In this document: positions 23,294 to 35,530 of the stretch, one piece after another
Layout of the letters: each line of letters starts with the position of its first letter
Position numbering within the stretch: the first letter of the stretch is position 1
From: Leptoclinus maculatus
Lineage: Eukaryota > Chordata > Actinopteri > Perciformes > Stichaeidae
Assembly: GCA_032191485.1 (NCBI GenBank)
Contig: JAVDOI010000008.1
Coordinates: 20,895,165 to 20,959,164, forward strand
Direction: 5' to 3'
Length of the DNA stretch: 64,000 nt
The notes under the pieces: generated by a model
What the model was told of the DNA's origin: nothing
The model's input: the letters and a program-made list of their open reading frames with translations, nothing else
Databases searched by the model: none
Made by a program: the position numbers and the translations under genes

Positions 23294-25361
23294 TCAGGCA
23301 TCGGAACGGTGGTTGGCCCTCTCTTTGGCTCTCCTTCTGGCTCGCTCCAGTTCAGCCATCATGGGTAGAGGACCCTCATACATGTTGGTCTTGATTGTTC
23401 TCAGCTTCTCCTGGTAGTCCTTTGGCAAGCCGTTCTGCTCTGCTCCCATCATAATCACCTGCAGTGGTTGATGGAGTTGAATACATTGACTGTCCATGAA
23501 GAAAGTCCCTGATTTTCTCTCTTTATAACCAATAACAGCCACAAATCCCCAAATTTCCTCCCAGCTCACTGTGGATGTTTTGAAACTCAGCTGTGTTGAG
23601 TTGGATCAGATGATCAGATATCGGAGGATATTACAAAGTCACAATTTGGTTAAATGTAAGAGAACAAAGTATTATTTGAAAAAGTAAAGGCCTTCTGAAT
23701 TAATTAATTATACAACAGCCAGATATGTGGACATCTACATCAACACGTAGTGGCATAGACTGTATCTAAGAAGTTGTTCAACACATGCCTAATCGTAAGG
23801 GGCCGGTTGCTTGGCCTCCGGTCCCCTCACTCTTATTGTAGGAGTACTTTTATTCATTATCAAAAATATAGTCTTTCCACCTCTGTACTGTACTGGACGC
23901 TGTATTGTTCTGTATATATATAACAGCCGCGTGAGCTACACTATGTCGGTATCCAAAGACCACCGTAAATTTGAGAACCACTAGCAGCTCAAACAGCGAC
24001 GAGGCCCAGCATAACAGAGGGAACAGTAGAGTTGAGTCTTGCATGCACACTATAGATGACAAAGCCGTGACCACACGCTGCCTTTCCCTCAAGCATGTTT
24101 GGAGCTCTCATATGTGCAAAAGAACAGTCTGGTGCTCTAGCTCACTAGCTGTCAGAGCTGTAAAACGTAGCATGGCAGAGGGGGCGTGTCCTGACTGTTG
24201 TGACCCGTCGATCACATGGTCAGGTGATGAGGGCTGTGAGTAGACCGATTCCTGATCCAGATGCTTCACAGAGAGAAATGGGATGGGAGAGAATAGGTGA
24301 TGATGCCCCTGAGCTGATTCATGATCATCTTCTCTTAGCTTCCTGATTAAAAACAACGGCATTCAAACAACCACGTTCACAGAGAATCACATAGAGTGAG
24401 AAAGGTCCATTAACAAAAAATGTAAAAGGTTTATAATGCCGTTAACGGGTGACTGGTTATAATTATATTATTATAAAGTTGTGCAGCAAATTACTTCAAA
24501 TGCAAAGATAGTATCATAGTTTTCATTGTTGCAGATTGCAAATGTAGCACTGCACAGGGGCGTAGCTAAAGTCAGTGCAGACAGTGAGGATGCATTGGGG
24601 CCCATGGAATGGGAGGGCCCATAGAGAGAGAAGGCCCTCCACCAATGTGTTGAGCAGAGAACAGGCTCTTGGGATGGATTCACCTCAGAAATACGCCTGT
24701 GTTCAAACAAGAAACCAGTTGATTTAAGAATGGTGTCATTTGCTGTATCCACCTTGAAAAAGGAAAACTCATCACCTTCATGACTTCTTTCTTTTTTTTG
24801 GTAAAGTCAGTAGCAATCTATAACAAAATGATATGCTTATTCTACATATATATACACATACATTTCTTAGTTTCTTTGGTATTTTTGATACACAGATATG
24901 CAATGATGATCGCTGGGTAATATGTATGCTGATGTTGTCCAATGTCAAGGTGCTAATGTTATTCAGCCTCCCCTCATTGATATTAATGGGGTGGACAAAA
25001 TAGTAGAAACACCTGTCAATTTAAGAGCACCACAAACTGCATCCTCCGAAATGACCATACAGTCAAATCATCAGCTTCAACAAAAGCTGAACATTTTAAC
25101 CTTCATGAAGGATTTATTGCAGGGCTGTTGTATTAGACTGCATTTGTTTTATTGAGGTGTATACATAATATACATAACCGAGTGTATGTATTTATTTTTT
25201 ATCGAGAAATTCCACGACTAGACCAAAGCCAGCAGTGACTACGAACAAGTATTGTGTGTATATCAGAGCCTGATATATCTTCTTCCTCTGTGCCATAGAG
25301 CTCCATGTTGTTAAAAACACATCAATAAGCCCTTCTGTTGGCATGTTCCTTCATAACCATG

Positions 25362-25414
<53 letters not shown>

Positions 25415-26758
25415 TAGTTTATTTTGACTCAATCCCATACACACCGACCTGCTGACCCAAGTACTCACTTAGGCAACAAATGTGGATTAATCTGAAGCTG
25501 GAAATAGTTCTTGAGAAAAGTAGATTTACTCATGAACTGTAGGCCTACTTAGGTAAAATTCTGAAGTACTTGTGCTTTACTTGAGTATATCCATTTTATA
25601 TTACTTCATACTTCTACTCCACTACATTTCAGAGGGAAATAATGATTAGTTACAGTGACCTGTTGTTTTAGGAAATGCCTGAACCTTTTTAAAACATAAA
25701 ACTATATATTCGTGAGCCATTTTTAAAGTTTTGCATCTTCAGTAGGAACCAATGGGCTTTAAGCTAAGTGCCACTGACAGAGTAGGGAAGTCACAAAGTA
25801 TTTGAAGACGGACTAACACATTGTTGGTTTGGGTTTTTATGTGAGAATTGTTAGCAATGAAAAAATGTAGAATAACATCAGCCTCATCATCTAAAATGTT
25901 AGGAATGATGAAATTCTCATGGTTGAAGAATTTGTTTGGCATTCACAACACATGCACAGTTTTTAAACTGCACTTTTGCACTCATCACCTTATGATTTGT
26001 GTTCTATTTTGTCTGTGTGTGAAATGCCAGAAAGAATCCCTCCTCCATTAGATGTAAGGGCTCCGAGCCCACAAGCACGCATGCAGAGAAAGCGGTCTTA
26101 CCTTCAGGTACTGTGGCGATGGTGGGGCATACGCACAGCTGTTCATTATGTAGGTACGACAGTTGAGCTCCTGCTCTTTCGTCTTCACCGATAGCTCCAC
26201 GGGAGTGTACGCACCTAATGTCACATTCTCTTGACTGAGAACACATGCACGCAAAAACACACAAGTGGTAGAGGTCAGTTTCACAAGAACAGCAATCCAG
26301 GGGGAGACCATTAAAGGAATTGATAAGTGAGAACTTTACCTGTCTAGAGACTCCAGATCAGACATGCTCATCCTCCACACCACACCCCACACCTCGTCCC
26401 CCGGGCTGTGCTCTATGGTGGCCACACCTCCGTGCCACCGGTCACTGGCAAGGCCTTTGTGGTTCCCAAACACCACTCTATAGTCCTGAAAAGGAGAAAA
26501 AGGTTGTAAGTATGCACAGCTCACGTGGGACAGAACATTGATGCTCCTGATATCAGACCGTACCTTCAGCCTGGCCACGCAGTGGACCTTAGCAGACGGG
26601 TTCTTGAGCTGGAGCCGCTCCTTCAGCAGGTTGCTGCCATATGCGAAGTACAGGAAGGTGAGGTGATTCTCCATGTTGTCATCAGCTTCTGCCAGCGGGG
26701 AGACAAGAACAAGGAGGGTCGAGGTGAGGAAGATTATGAGCAGTCGGAGGGAGCTCAT
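23294..26758 (-). CDS. ggct: Gamma-glutamylcyclotransferase with N-terminal signal peptide, complete, 4 exons
   Basis: The family converts gamma-glutamyl-amino acids to 5-oxoproline plus the free amino acid (glutathione breakdown) and is usually cytosolic. Exons: 26758-26564, 26485-26340, 26234-26102, 23458-23294; 639 bases, 212 aa. The glycine loop FAYGSNLL has Y40-G41-S42-N43. WHGGVATIEHSPGDEVWGVVWRM and APPSPQYLKVIMMGAEQNGLP match human GGCT (188 aa) in order. E116 in LDSQENV aligns with catalytic Glu98 of human GGCT, right at the exon 2/3 join. Residues 1-25 (MSSLRLLIIFLTSTLLVLVS then PLAEA) are a textbook signal peptide with an AEA cleavage site, absent from human GGCT. N117-V-T is a glycosylation sequon. 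ATG1 has a weak context (T at -3); ATG29 (26674) has a strong one (AACATGG) and would give a cytosolic form. Family call sure; which paralog is unknown. Confidence 0.9.
23459..26101. other. ggct intron 3 with repeat fragments
   Basis: Holds a 24870-24950 block similar to 640-712 (GCTGGGTAATATG and neighbouring words). Also holds fish repeat phrases GGGTGGACAAAATAGTAGAA (24990s) and ACAGGGGCGTAGCTA (24554, DNA-transposon-like), a CA microsatellite, and a TACTT-type fragment at 25500-25640. No other exon recognised. Confidence 0.55.
25362..25413. repeat. (CA)n microsatellite in ggct intron 3
   Basis: About 25 uninterrupted CA units. Confidence 0.95.
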
Positions 26759-26960
26759 AGAGCGGAGTGTGTGGAGGAGCGGAGGGCTGAGGGGAGAGAG
26801 CATGAGCTGCAGTGACAGAAACCAAGTACTGGCCTTCCAGCACTCGCACACCATTCTAATGCTAATCCCCTGCACTGCTATTGAGCCCTATTCACACTCA
26901 CAATGGTTTGTCTCATGTGTTGAGCCAACAGCTCTGAGCCGTACACATGGGGAGTAATAC

Positions 26961-27020
26961 AAATACACACAAACACACACACATACACACTCACACACAC
27001 GGACGCACACACACGGACGC
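26961..27020. repeat. Imperfect CA-rich repeat upstream of ggct
   Basis: ACACAC runs interrupted by ATAC, TCAC and GGACGC units, about 200 bases upstream of the ggct start codon. Confidence 0.8.
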
Positions 27021-27084
27021 ATAGCTGTCTAAATAAAATATTTATAACTTTTTACCAGAGATCACATGATAATGAAGTGATAAT

Positions 27085-27665
27085 ATCTTGGGAACAACAG
27101 GGTAATATTGGGGCTATACCATGGTAATTACAGAGGCAATAACCTGGTTAATATCTTGCTCATAATAAAGATAATATCATAGTAAGATAAGAATAACAGG
27201 AAGACCATCCCAGCAGGGAAAAAAATATCTCAGCATTAACTTGTTAACAATAGGGAAACAACAGGACAGCAGCCTTTACCGTCATATCTAGAAGATACAG
27301 ATGTTTTGTATTTTCCAGCCCTGATTCTTGGTTATTATGACAAAACCACCATCTGTGTTTCCAAGTACGAAATCACAACATTTGAAGAAGAATTTTGACT
27401 GTTATTTTCTTGTAATTATGACGGTATTTCACTGATATTACCCCAATATTTTTTGAGAAAATATTTCCCTAATACAACTAGATTATGCTTAGTTTTACAA
27501 TGTTATTACTGAGATGTCTTTCCCCATTATAACCCTCCTGTTTGTGCCTCATCTTTGTCTGGTAACCGAACTGAATCCCCAATAGTGTAACAAGGCTTAT
27601 TACCAGGGTATTAACAGGCTATTACCTCTGTAAAGTTAGTTGCCAATATATTAGCCCTTAATTAA
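27085..27665. mobile_element. MITE-like element with long imperfect inverted repeats
   Basis: The left arm TTACAGAGGCAATAACCTGG plus TTAATA (about 27127-27155) pairs with the right arm whose reverse complement reads TTTACAGAGGTAATAGCCTG plus TTAATA (about 27612-27640). The interior is AT-rich and non-coding. No clean target duplication could be fixed, so the ends are approximate. Confidence 0.5.
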
Positions 27666-27669
27666 ACTG

Positions 27670-29265
27670 TCATGTCATGTGACGTGATACCAAATCTCAT
27701 TAGGGATATATGAAAACCATATTGCTACATGACAGAGATGGCTGTTGTTTGAACCATGGGTCACTTTTGAAGGCACTTCCTATGCTTTGTCATATTAGCC
27801 TGCAGAGGACAACCAACATCTAGCTGTGTCATAGCTTTATTCTTTTTTCTCCATCATAATTAACAAGTATTGTTGGTGCAACACAGCATCAACAAGCACG
27901 TAGTACAAGCACGGCACATGAAGGTATTTAATAGAGAGCGGGACATGTTTTCTGTGATGGCTGATGCTTTGTTGTGCAGTAACCGGTGTGTTTCCGCTGC
28001 ACAATGGGCAACTGTGATGTGGGTTCAAAACACCGACACTCATTGTTTTCTATGTAAACCAGCTGTTGGGGACACGCCACTGATTTTTTTTACCCTGCTG
28101 CTGTTGCATGCCAACTTTCCAGAAAAGCTCCAATTTGACCACATTCGCTCCACAGATCAAAACAGTCCAACTACTGTACTTTGACTACTTCTCGTGTGTC
28201 TGGTGAATGCTACAGGTGTCACCATACATACTGTATATGTTGTACTTTACGCTGCATAAAGTCAAATCTACTGTGTGTAAAACCAGAACTTCTTTCTGTC
28301 TTCTTGAGGCCATTCATAGTCTATAACTATTGTCAGCAAAACTCTTTTTTAATATGATATAATTTCTAGTGTTGTCTTCTTCTTTGCCATGAAGATTGCA
28401 ATGACAACTTTTTGGTGCATACACCAAACTACCGCACCATGTAGAACGGGATCTAGTTTTCAATAGCCTGTAATACACTTTTTAGTGTTAATGCTAACCA
28501 TACATATAACTATAAATGCTATGGTATGATTTTTACTTTAACTGTCAGTTGTGTTCCTTGTTAAGACAGGTGCTTTTATTTGTCACACACCTTTAGATAT
28601 GCGGCCTCAATGGATGACATCTGGGAAGAAGGGGAACGTCATACAGATTGACTTAGACAACATCTTCTCTGTGCTGAAGAAGAAGGTAGGATATTTACTC
28701 TCATTACCAGCTGCGTTGTGTTAAATTATGTTAAATTCTGAAAGCAAACTACATATTTTAAATTCAGTGACCTCTTCAGCTTCGTTATGAACCTCTTGAA
28801 CCGTATACTGTCTGACATGGACATTCATACATCCTTCAGTGGGATTTACACTTCCCAAGAATGTCATTGTGTCTGATGTCCAGCACTTCAGAATACCTGA
28901 GAGTGACATTACAGCCCATTTCAGGAGCTCATTTGACTTCTTTGTTGGTTCTCAGCGTCTGTACACAGCTGAAAACTGCAACAGTCAAAAGGGATTTAAA
29001 TAGTATGTGTCAAAAACCACTTGACCACTGAAAGGTAAAAAGTTGCAAACTTATAACAAAGAGCAAATAAAATATTGAATCATTTTCCAACGTTTCAACA
29101 TGACAGTCCTCTACAGGTAATACCTGGAAGAAAAACTGTTGTCTCTGATTGAAAACAGGTGTGCGTTCCTCCTTCCTCCCATCCTGAAACCAGTTGACCT
29201 CAACGGTCTGACAGACAGTGAAGATCTTCATTTAATCATTGTGTTTTTTACTATTTTATCCATCT
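27670..29265. other. Intergenic DNA between ggct and osbpl10
   Basis: No confirmed gene. One exon-like open segment on the plus strand (28592-28686) is described in the findings. Nothing else recognised. Confidence 0.4.
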
Positions 29266-29269
29266 ATTC

Positions 29270-32062
29270 AACATACTATACTATGACTTTTTTCAACATA
29301 CTATATATACTGTTACTTTTTATGACTTTTTTCGACATACTATACTATGACTTTTTGATGATTGTTTTCAGCAAACTATACTATGACTTTCTACGACCTT
29401 ATTTGACACACAATACTATGACCTTTAATGATAAACTATACTATAGCTTTTTAATATTTTTTTGAGATAGAATAATAAATTGTGACTTTTTAATTGCTTT
29501 TTTTGTCTTTTTAACATTCAATACTATGACTTATTTGAAACACTAAACTATGTCTTTTTTGACATCTTATATTATGACCTTTTATGACATTTGACATACA
29601 ATAGTTTTGATGAGAAAGTGCCAATTTTGGGTTCCAGCATATAAATGAAGGCGGCATAGGAAAAGTGAACTACATCATGACATTATTCATTACATTCTTT
29701 CTGAAATACTAAAGTATGACATTTTTATGAGACTATTTAAAATCTTTCATGACACTTTACTTTTTATGGCGTACCATAAACTACTATATATGAATTTTTC
29801 ATGCCTTTTTGACATACGATATGTATTTTTTATGACTTTTTTCGACATCCTACATTATATCTTTTTATGGCTTTTTAAAAAAAACAATACTCTATGGCTT
29901 TTCATGACTTTTTATGATATAGTATACTATAATTTTTTCATTACTTTTTAATGACTTTTTAACACTTTATTCAACATCATTTATTGTGAATTTTTACGAC
30001 TTACCCTGCTGTGACTTTTTCTTGAATTTCTTTGACATATTATGCCATAATCTTTTCATTACTTTTTTCGACACACTATGACTTTTTTTTCGATGTACTA
30101 TATTCCGACTTTTTAAAGACTTTTTTCCAGATACTACATTGTGACTTTATTATAACTTTTCATCACTTTATTAAACAAAATGTATCATGACTTTTTTATG
30201 ACTTTTCTGGACATACTATACCAGGGGTCCACAACAGGGGGACCGCGGTCCGGATCCGGACCCAGACGCAGTTGCATCCGGACCCAGGACCTAAAATAAG
30301 ATGAATAATTCAGAATTATTCATATCAGGCATTATTCATATCAGGCAGTGAGTTTATACTTTAACCTGCGAAGTTTATTCAGCCGTTACAGCACTTGTTC
30401 AGCGGTGCAGGAAACACACCGACCAATGCGTTGTGAATCACATCACGTGATGCAGCTCAGCCAATCAAATATGGGCATTCAAGTTTCCTGATTCTAGTGA
30501 GATTTACACACACCGTGACACACGGGGGAGAGACGAGGAAATAGAAAGAAGAGCAGGTATATTGCGCTAATCAGAGAAGTTATCTCACATGACGTTCTCC
30601 AAAAAGAGAAACGTGTTCAGAGAGAATATAATTTATAAGCAAGAATGAACAGAATCTTATATGTTAATTCTTCCCACAGGCAGTTTAAACCAGCATGTCT
30701 CATATGTTCAGAAACCGTAACTGTGGATAAAAGCGGCAAATGAAGCGGACTACGAGGCAAAGCACAACTCTTTTGAGTCTGAAATGAAGACACAGAAAAT
30801 AAACCTCAGAGCCCAATATGATCAGAATCATAACACATGAATTCACTGTTCAACAATGATGTGAACAGAGAGAATAGAGCTGAAACAAGTGGTTTAATAA
30901 CCACAGATAAAGTCCATGCACACTGATTTCTCTTTTTAGATGACAACAATATAATATTGTGGCCTTTTTGATTGACATCACTTCACACCCGAATTAACTG
31001 AATTTAAAGCTGCAGGACAACTCAGTGAAATACATTTTTAAAATGAATTACTTCATTTTAAGATGCACATTTCTGAAAAGCTTTCTGTTATTCTTTAATC
31101 CAGCTCTTATTTTACTTGAAATGAGAAGAACATTTATTGATGTATTTCTATGTATTATTTATAATCCATCCAGTTACATTTCAAAACCAACAATAATAAT
31201 TGTTAAAATATAATTGATGTGTACTTTCTTTATTTGATTTGACAGTTGTTGACTACACAGAGGCGTTGTTACTACTACTACTAGGCTTCTTGAATATATA
31301 TCTATATATATATCTATATATATCTATATATAGATATATATAGTTAGATATTATTGTAATGTTTCGGACCTTTGCCCGAGGAGATTTTCTCAATCTGGAC
31401 CTTTTGGAATTTTAGTTGAAGACCCCTGTACTATACTATGACTTTTCTTTTACTTTTTTGACATACAGCACTTTAATTATTTTTGACTAACTATATTATT
31501 TCTTTCAGACTTTTTTTGGCATACAATACACATTTTTTAACGACTGTTTTTGACATTTTAAACGATGACTTTTTCATGGCCCTTTTTTTGACATACTGTA
31601 CTATGACTTTTGTTTGACTTTTTAGAAATACTTTACCATGACGTTTTTCAACATACTATACTATGACTTTTTTATTTCTTTTTTAAACATACTATAATAT
31701 TACTTTTTTATGACTTCTTTGGACATACTATACTAATACTTCATTGAACATGACTTTTTCATCACTTTATTTGACATAGTATATCATTTTTTATTATTAT
31801 TATAATACTATGACTTTTTCTGTCTTTTTTCGACATACTAACTATACCATGAGTTTTTTAAGATTTTTTTTAAGACATCTTTTACTATGACTTTTTTCAG
31901 ACTTTTTTCGATATATTATACTATAACTTATGCAAGACTTTTTTTGATATACAATACTATTATTTATTTATTACTTTTTTCAACATACTATAATATTCAT
32001 TTTCTATGACTTTTTCACATACTATACTAAGACATTTTTCATTTCTTTTTTCAACATACTAT
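29270..32062. repeat. Degenerate AT-rich tandem array
   Basis: Dozens of diverged units built from ACATACTATACTATGACTTT and TTTTATGACTTTTTTCG, with irregular period of about 40-60 bases. The array is interrupted at 30222-31428 by a hAT-like insertion and resumes in the same orientation. Chance ORFs across it are not genes. Confidence 0.9.
30222..31428. mobile_element. Non-autonomous hAT-like transposon, 1207 bp, inside the tandem array
   Basis: Ends CAGGGGTC (30222) and GACCCCTG (31421-31428) are perfect 8-base inverted repeats. They are flanked by the 8-bp direct repeat TACTATAC at 30214-30221 and 31429-31436. The left sub-terminal region carries CCGCGGTCCGGATCCGGACC, typical of this class. 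The interior has no transposase. It includes a TATC/TATA microsatellite near 31298-31345. Confidence 0.87.
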
Positions 32063-32479
32063 ATGTGGTGGAAATGAATCCTCTTAATTTCCCTGTGAGA
32101 AATAAACGTGATGAGGAAACTACTAAGTATTTTATTGAGCAGACTCTTAATTCAGCTGAATGGTCAGAGCTCTTTCCCCACGGATGGTTCGGAGGTCTAA
32201 CAAAGTTTTTGCAGAGTATATGTGCTTCACACAAACTGAACATGCATAGGAGCCCTTTCAGTGTTTTCTTATTCCTGCCGATGGTGCTGTTTCAGTTTGC
32301 TCACCAGATGGCAGCGTGCACATACTAATGCAGTTTTCAGATGGCAGTAGTGTCTATTTCTCTGTTCGTGAAGTGAAGGTGTTCCACTATTCCACGTGTT
32401 CAGCTGCACTGACACACACGTGCAGTGTCAGTGCCTTGCTGTGGATCTCTTTAGATCATGTCTTATATTGTATTTATCT

Positions 32480-32620
32480 ATGCTCAGTGGTGAAAAGTAA
32501 GTAAATACATCTACTCAAGTAGTTTTCTGATGTACAACCCAGGAGGTTCTCAATACATGTACTCCACCATATTTCTCCTCTACGTGTATTTGATCACTTT
32601 AGGTATGAGTTTCTTTAGAG
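32480..32620. repeat. Fragment of the fish TACTT-type repeat
   Basis: CAGTGGTGAAAAGTAAGTAA, ATCTACTCAAGTAGTTTTCT and CATGTACTCCACCATATTTC are recognisable parts of the same repeat seen at 4333-4805. Confidence 0.6.
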
Positions 32621-33814
32621 CTTCAGATTTGACAGACTTATAATGTATTGTCATGGATTAAACTACTGAACAGTGTACTAAAATAGTTAACATTACAGTA
32701 GCTCCACCTCAGCCAGCTTGGTTTCCATGTGTCAATAATAATGATGATCCAATAATATAATACACATACAACATATAACAATATGAACTGGGTCATTCTG
32801 CACTATGTCAACTTTAACCTTTAGGTATAACTTACTTTAAGGACATTTTGTTTACTTGTAACACTGTTGAATTACTGGTATTATGTACTGGTACTTCACC
32901 TCTCTATGTTTAACAGCCTGCCCCGACTGTAAAATCACACAAGTTGATTTTACTTAAAAATGTAAGTAAATATTTTCACCTTATATTACGTTTACTTGTT
33001 AAGTTTATTTAATTTTGGGAAGTTGTTCCAACTTAAACACGGTAGGTGAATTCAACTCGTTCTTTGTAAGTGTACCATGTGGTGAACCAAGACAATGAAG
33101 AAGCACCCAACAATATAGGAGACGACAGATGTGATAAGAGATCTTTATTTGAAAAACAAATACAGAGCTTGTTCAGTCCCCCGCCCACCCTGAGACTACG
33201 GTCTACAGTCATGTGTTGCATAGGTTTGTTTACTACAAAGGTCAGATGGAGGACAAGGTGTCTATTTGTCTGTGCTTCAGGAGGAGCCTGGCTCCAGTTA
33301 ACACTGCTTCTATCAAAGATTGAGAATAGAGAGAAATGGTTTAGAGCTACGATGCTGCAGATCAAAATACTACAGATTATCATACTACAGTACTGCTTGA
33401 TTTACCATTGAGTCATCTACTTCACATACTTGGATCCACAAGACTGGACTTCAAAGTACTACAATAATCCATTTTGGTCAGGTACTCCCATAAGTACTGG
33501 ACTATTTCACACCACACTGGTGCAGTGGTCCTGACCCTCACTACAAATGTATCTACAAAGTGCAGTATGGCACTTATCAGTCACAAATAGCAGACACTTA
33601 GGCATTTCTATACATATCAACCATTACTTGTGACTTTATTTGGTCAGATGCAGCTGTTTGAGGACCGGTGTGTGGGAAAAGTTGGAGGGTTAAGAAAGCG
33701 GATATATTATTGGATTCTTTGAGGTGATGGAGTTTTGGTTTGACACACCTTGTCAGAGGTAGAGCAGCTCATTAGTAGGAGGAGCCAGAGAACTGCAGGA
33801 GGCCAACTCAAGTT
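32621..33814. other. Intergenic, no recognised content
   Basis: About 1.2 kb of moderately AT-rich sequence. ORFs on both strands (33033-33411) overlap each other and lack any known similarity. Confidence 0.4.
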
Positions 33815-34408
33815 AGTTACTACAAGGAACTTTCATTTTGTCTCGATTTTGGCGGCCCGAGTGGACAAAGGCAGTAGTGTTTCCGTGAGCACCACAGCTT
33901 CATGATGCCAGAGTTCATTTTACTGGCAGCAGGTTCTGACAGTGAGTCCTGGTTCTGGTTCTCCCGTGCCTCCCTTCCCTCCAGTGGGCCCATTAATAGG
34001 GCCTGGGCCTCCAGCAGCATGGTGAGCTCCAGGCTCTAAAACAGCAGACGGTTCCAGCTGCAGCTACTCTCCGTCCGCCAGCACAGGCACTTCCCGCCGA
34101 AGTCGATAAATAGGTCGTCCTGGACAATGTGAAAGATCCTCCCGACCACCACCTGGTCTTTGCTGGTCCCATCTAGATCAGCTGGGACCGGCGGAAAAAA
34201 ACAACGTGGCGCAGCTCTGCTCCTGGCCAGAGGCGGAGCCGCTGCTGCCCGGTGCCGAGCTCCACACCTCCCGCCGGAGGTTTGAAGGCGTTTGGTGGAG
34301 TCTGAGCTGAAAGAGTTTCTGGTCTCGTTTGCTCATGTAGGTCATACACAGGCACCAGCATTACATTGAGTCTGTTTCATAACCAGGGAAAAGTTCCTTG
34401 TAGTAACT
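33815..34408. mobile_element. 594-bp segment bounded by perfect 19-bp inverted repeats, carrying a gene fragment
   Basis: AGTTACTACAAGGAACTTT at 33815-33833 is exactly inverted at 34390-34408 (AAAGTTCCTTGTAGTAACT). The span between is almost entirely an mrps28-like pseudogene. No convincing target duplication flanks the arms (CTCAAGTT left, TTACCAAA right), so the superfamily is open. Confidence 0.55.
33850..34365 (-). pseudogene. mrps28: Intronless mrps28 (mitochondrial small-subunit ribosomal protein bS1m) pseudogene
   Basis: On the minus strand, FRRSQLI-stop-MGPAK is followed, after a one-base deletion, by QVVVGRIFHIVQDDLFIDFGGK (34083-34150; shown in part: GRIFHIVQDDLFIDFGGK). Next come SLELT and LLEAQALLMGP..EGREARE. 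Human MRPS28 has RHSPLTQMGPAK, GRIFHIVENDLYIDFGGK, LLDLELTSRFLG and LEANAVLLG in the same order. Damage: TAG in place of the Gln before MGPAK, the frameshift after PAK, a stop after NRLLF, and loss of about ten residues after LELT. Segments that normally lie in different exons are continuous, which suggests a retrocopy. Its N-terminal third is poorly conserved. Confidence 0.78.
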
Positions 34409-35421
34409 TTACCAAACCATCAAACTTATAAAAAGCAAAGACGGAACTCTGGTCAAAATTTACATTTAAACATGAATGGTAATCAGTGCCTTTAATCGCT
34501 CATCTATGGACACATAATTCAAAGTCAACAGGCTAAATAGTGAAACCTCACAGCTAAAGTAACAGCTAATACACTTTGTTTCATTTAGCTGTAAAACCGC
34601 ACGGCTCATATCTTGATTTTAACCATGTTTGAGCCAGCTCTCCCACATCCAATGAATAAAATAAGTGAGAGTGTAAAATGCCATTTTTCTGTCATCTGAC
34701 CTGGACAAATACAACTAAAAGTCCCTGCATGGAGTGATACCACTAGAGGGAAGTGAGAGAGTATTTCTATTATGGGTGAAGTGACCCATTAAAGCTAGAA
34801 CCTTTTCCCAGCTTCAGGATCAAACTGCAGCATAGTGAATGTCCCAGTGAGATATTTAGCTGGTGTATAATGGGGCACAGATGCACTTCTTTTCCCAGCC
34901 CATGTCTATTGTAACATAGTAATAGTAATAGTTTATCGATCCATTCTCACAAACATACACCTAATCATAAAAACACACACATTGCTCACACGTATGCAGT
35001 TTACGCTATACTGTACAGTGAATTGTGCAAAACTGTTGTGACCGACAAGGTTGTTTAGAACTTTGTGCAAATGACTAAAAAGTGAGGGGGAAGGGGGGGG
35101 GGGGGGGTTGTTTGGATCTAGTATCAGAAAACAATTGTCCCGTTGTGTCCGTTCCGTCTGTAATACTGTAATCTCAAAAGTGTCTGTACCCGTGTAAGAT
35201 CGGTCTCACCCACTGCTGAGCCAGCATGTCTCTGATTGGACAGGACTGGAAGTGTCCTTTTTTTTCCTCCTGTCTTTGGTACCACTTGTTCTGTCCTCTC
35301 CGTCTCCTCTTCTCAGTCTCTCTCTCTCCCTCTCTCCTCTCATCTTTTGCCGGCCAGCCCTCGGCCTCGATCGCTCCCCTCTAGTCGTCTGGGATTGGAC
35401 AGCTGCTTCCGAGGCTCCTGG
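34409..35421. other. Probable osbpl10 3' UTR and downstream DNA
   Basis: Immediately downstream of the osbpl10 stop on its strand. Contains a G-run at 35093-35107. No clear poly(A) signal was identified. Confidence 0.4.
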
Positions 35422-35466
35422 TCAGTGAGCTTTCCACAGAGGGTTGTGGTACACCCAGCCTTCACC

Positions 35467-35530
<64 letters not shown>

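Noticed and set aside
24554..24703. Short DNA element with ends ACAGGGGCGTA and TACGCCTGT
   Set aside because: The ends match only with a two-base gap and no target duplication was found; kept only as a mention in the intron entry.
29139..29951. ORFs of 74-108 codons
   Set aside because: They lie in the AT-rich tandem array and consist of F/Y/D/T-rich repeats without conservation.
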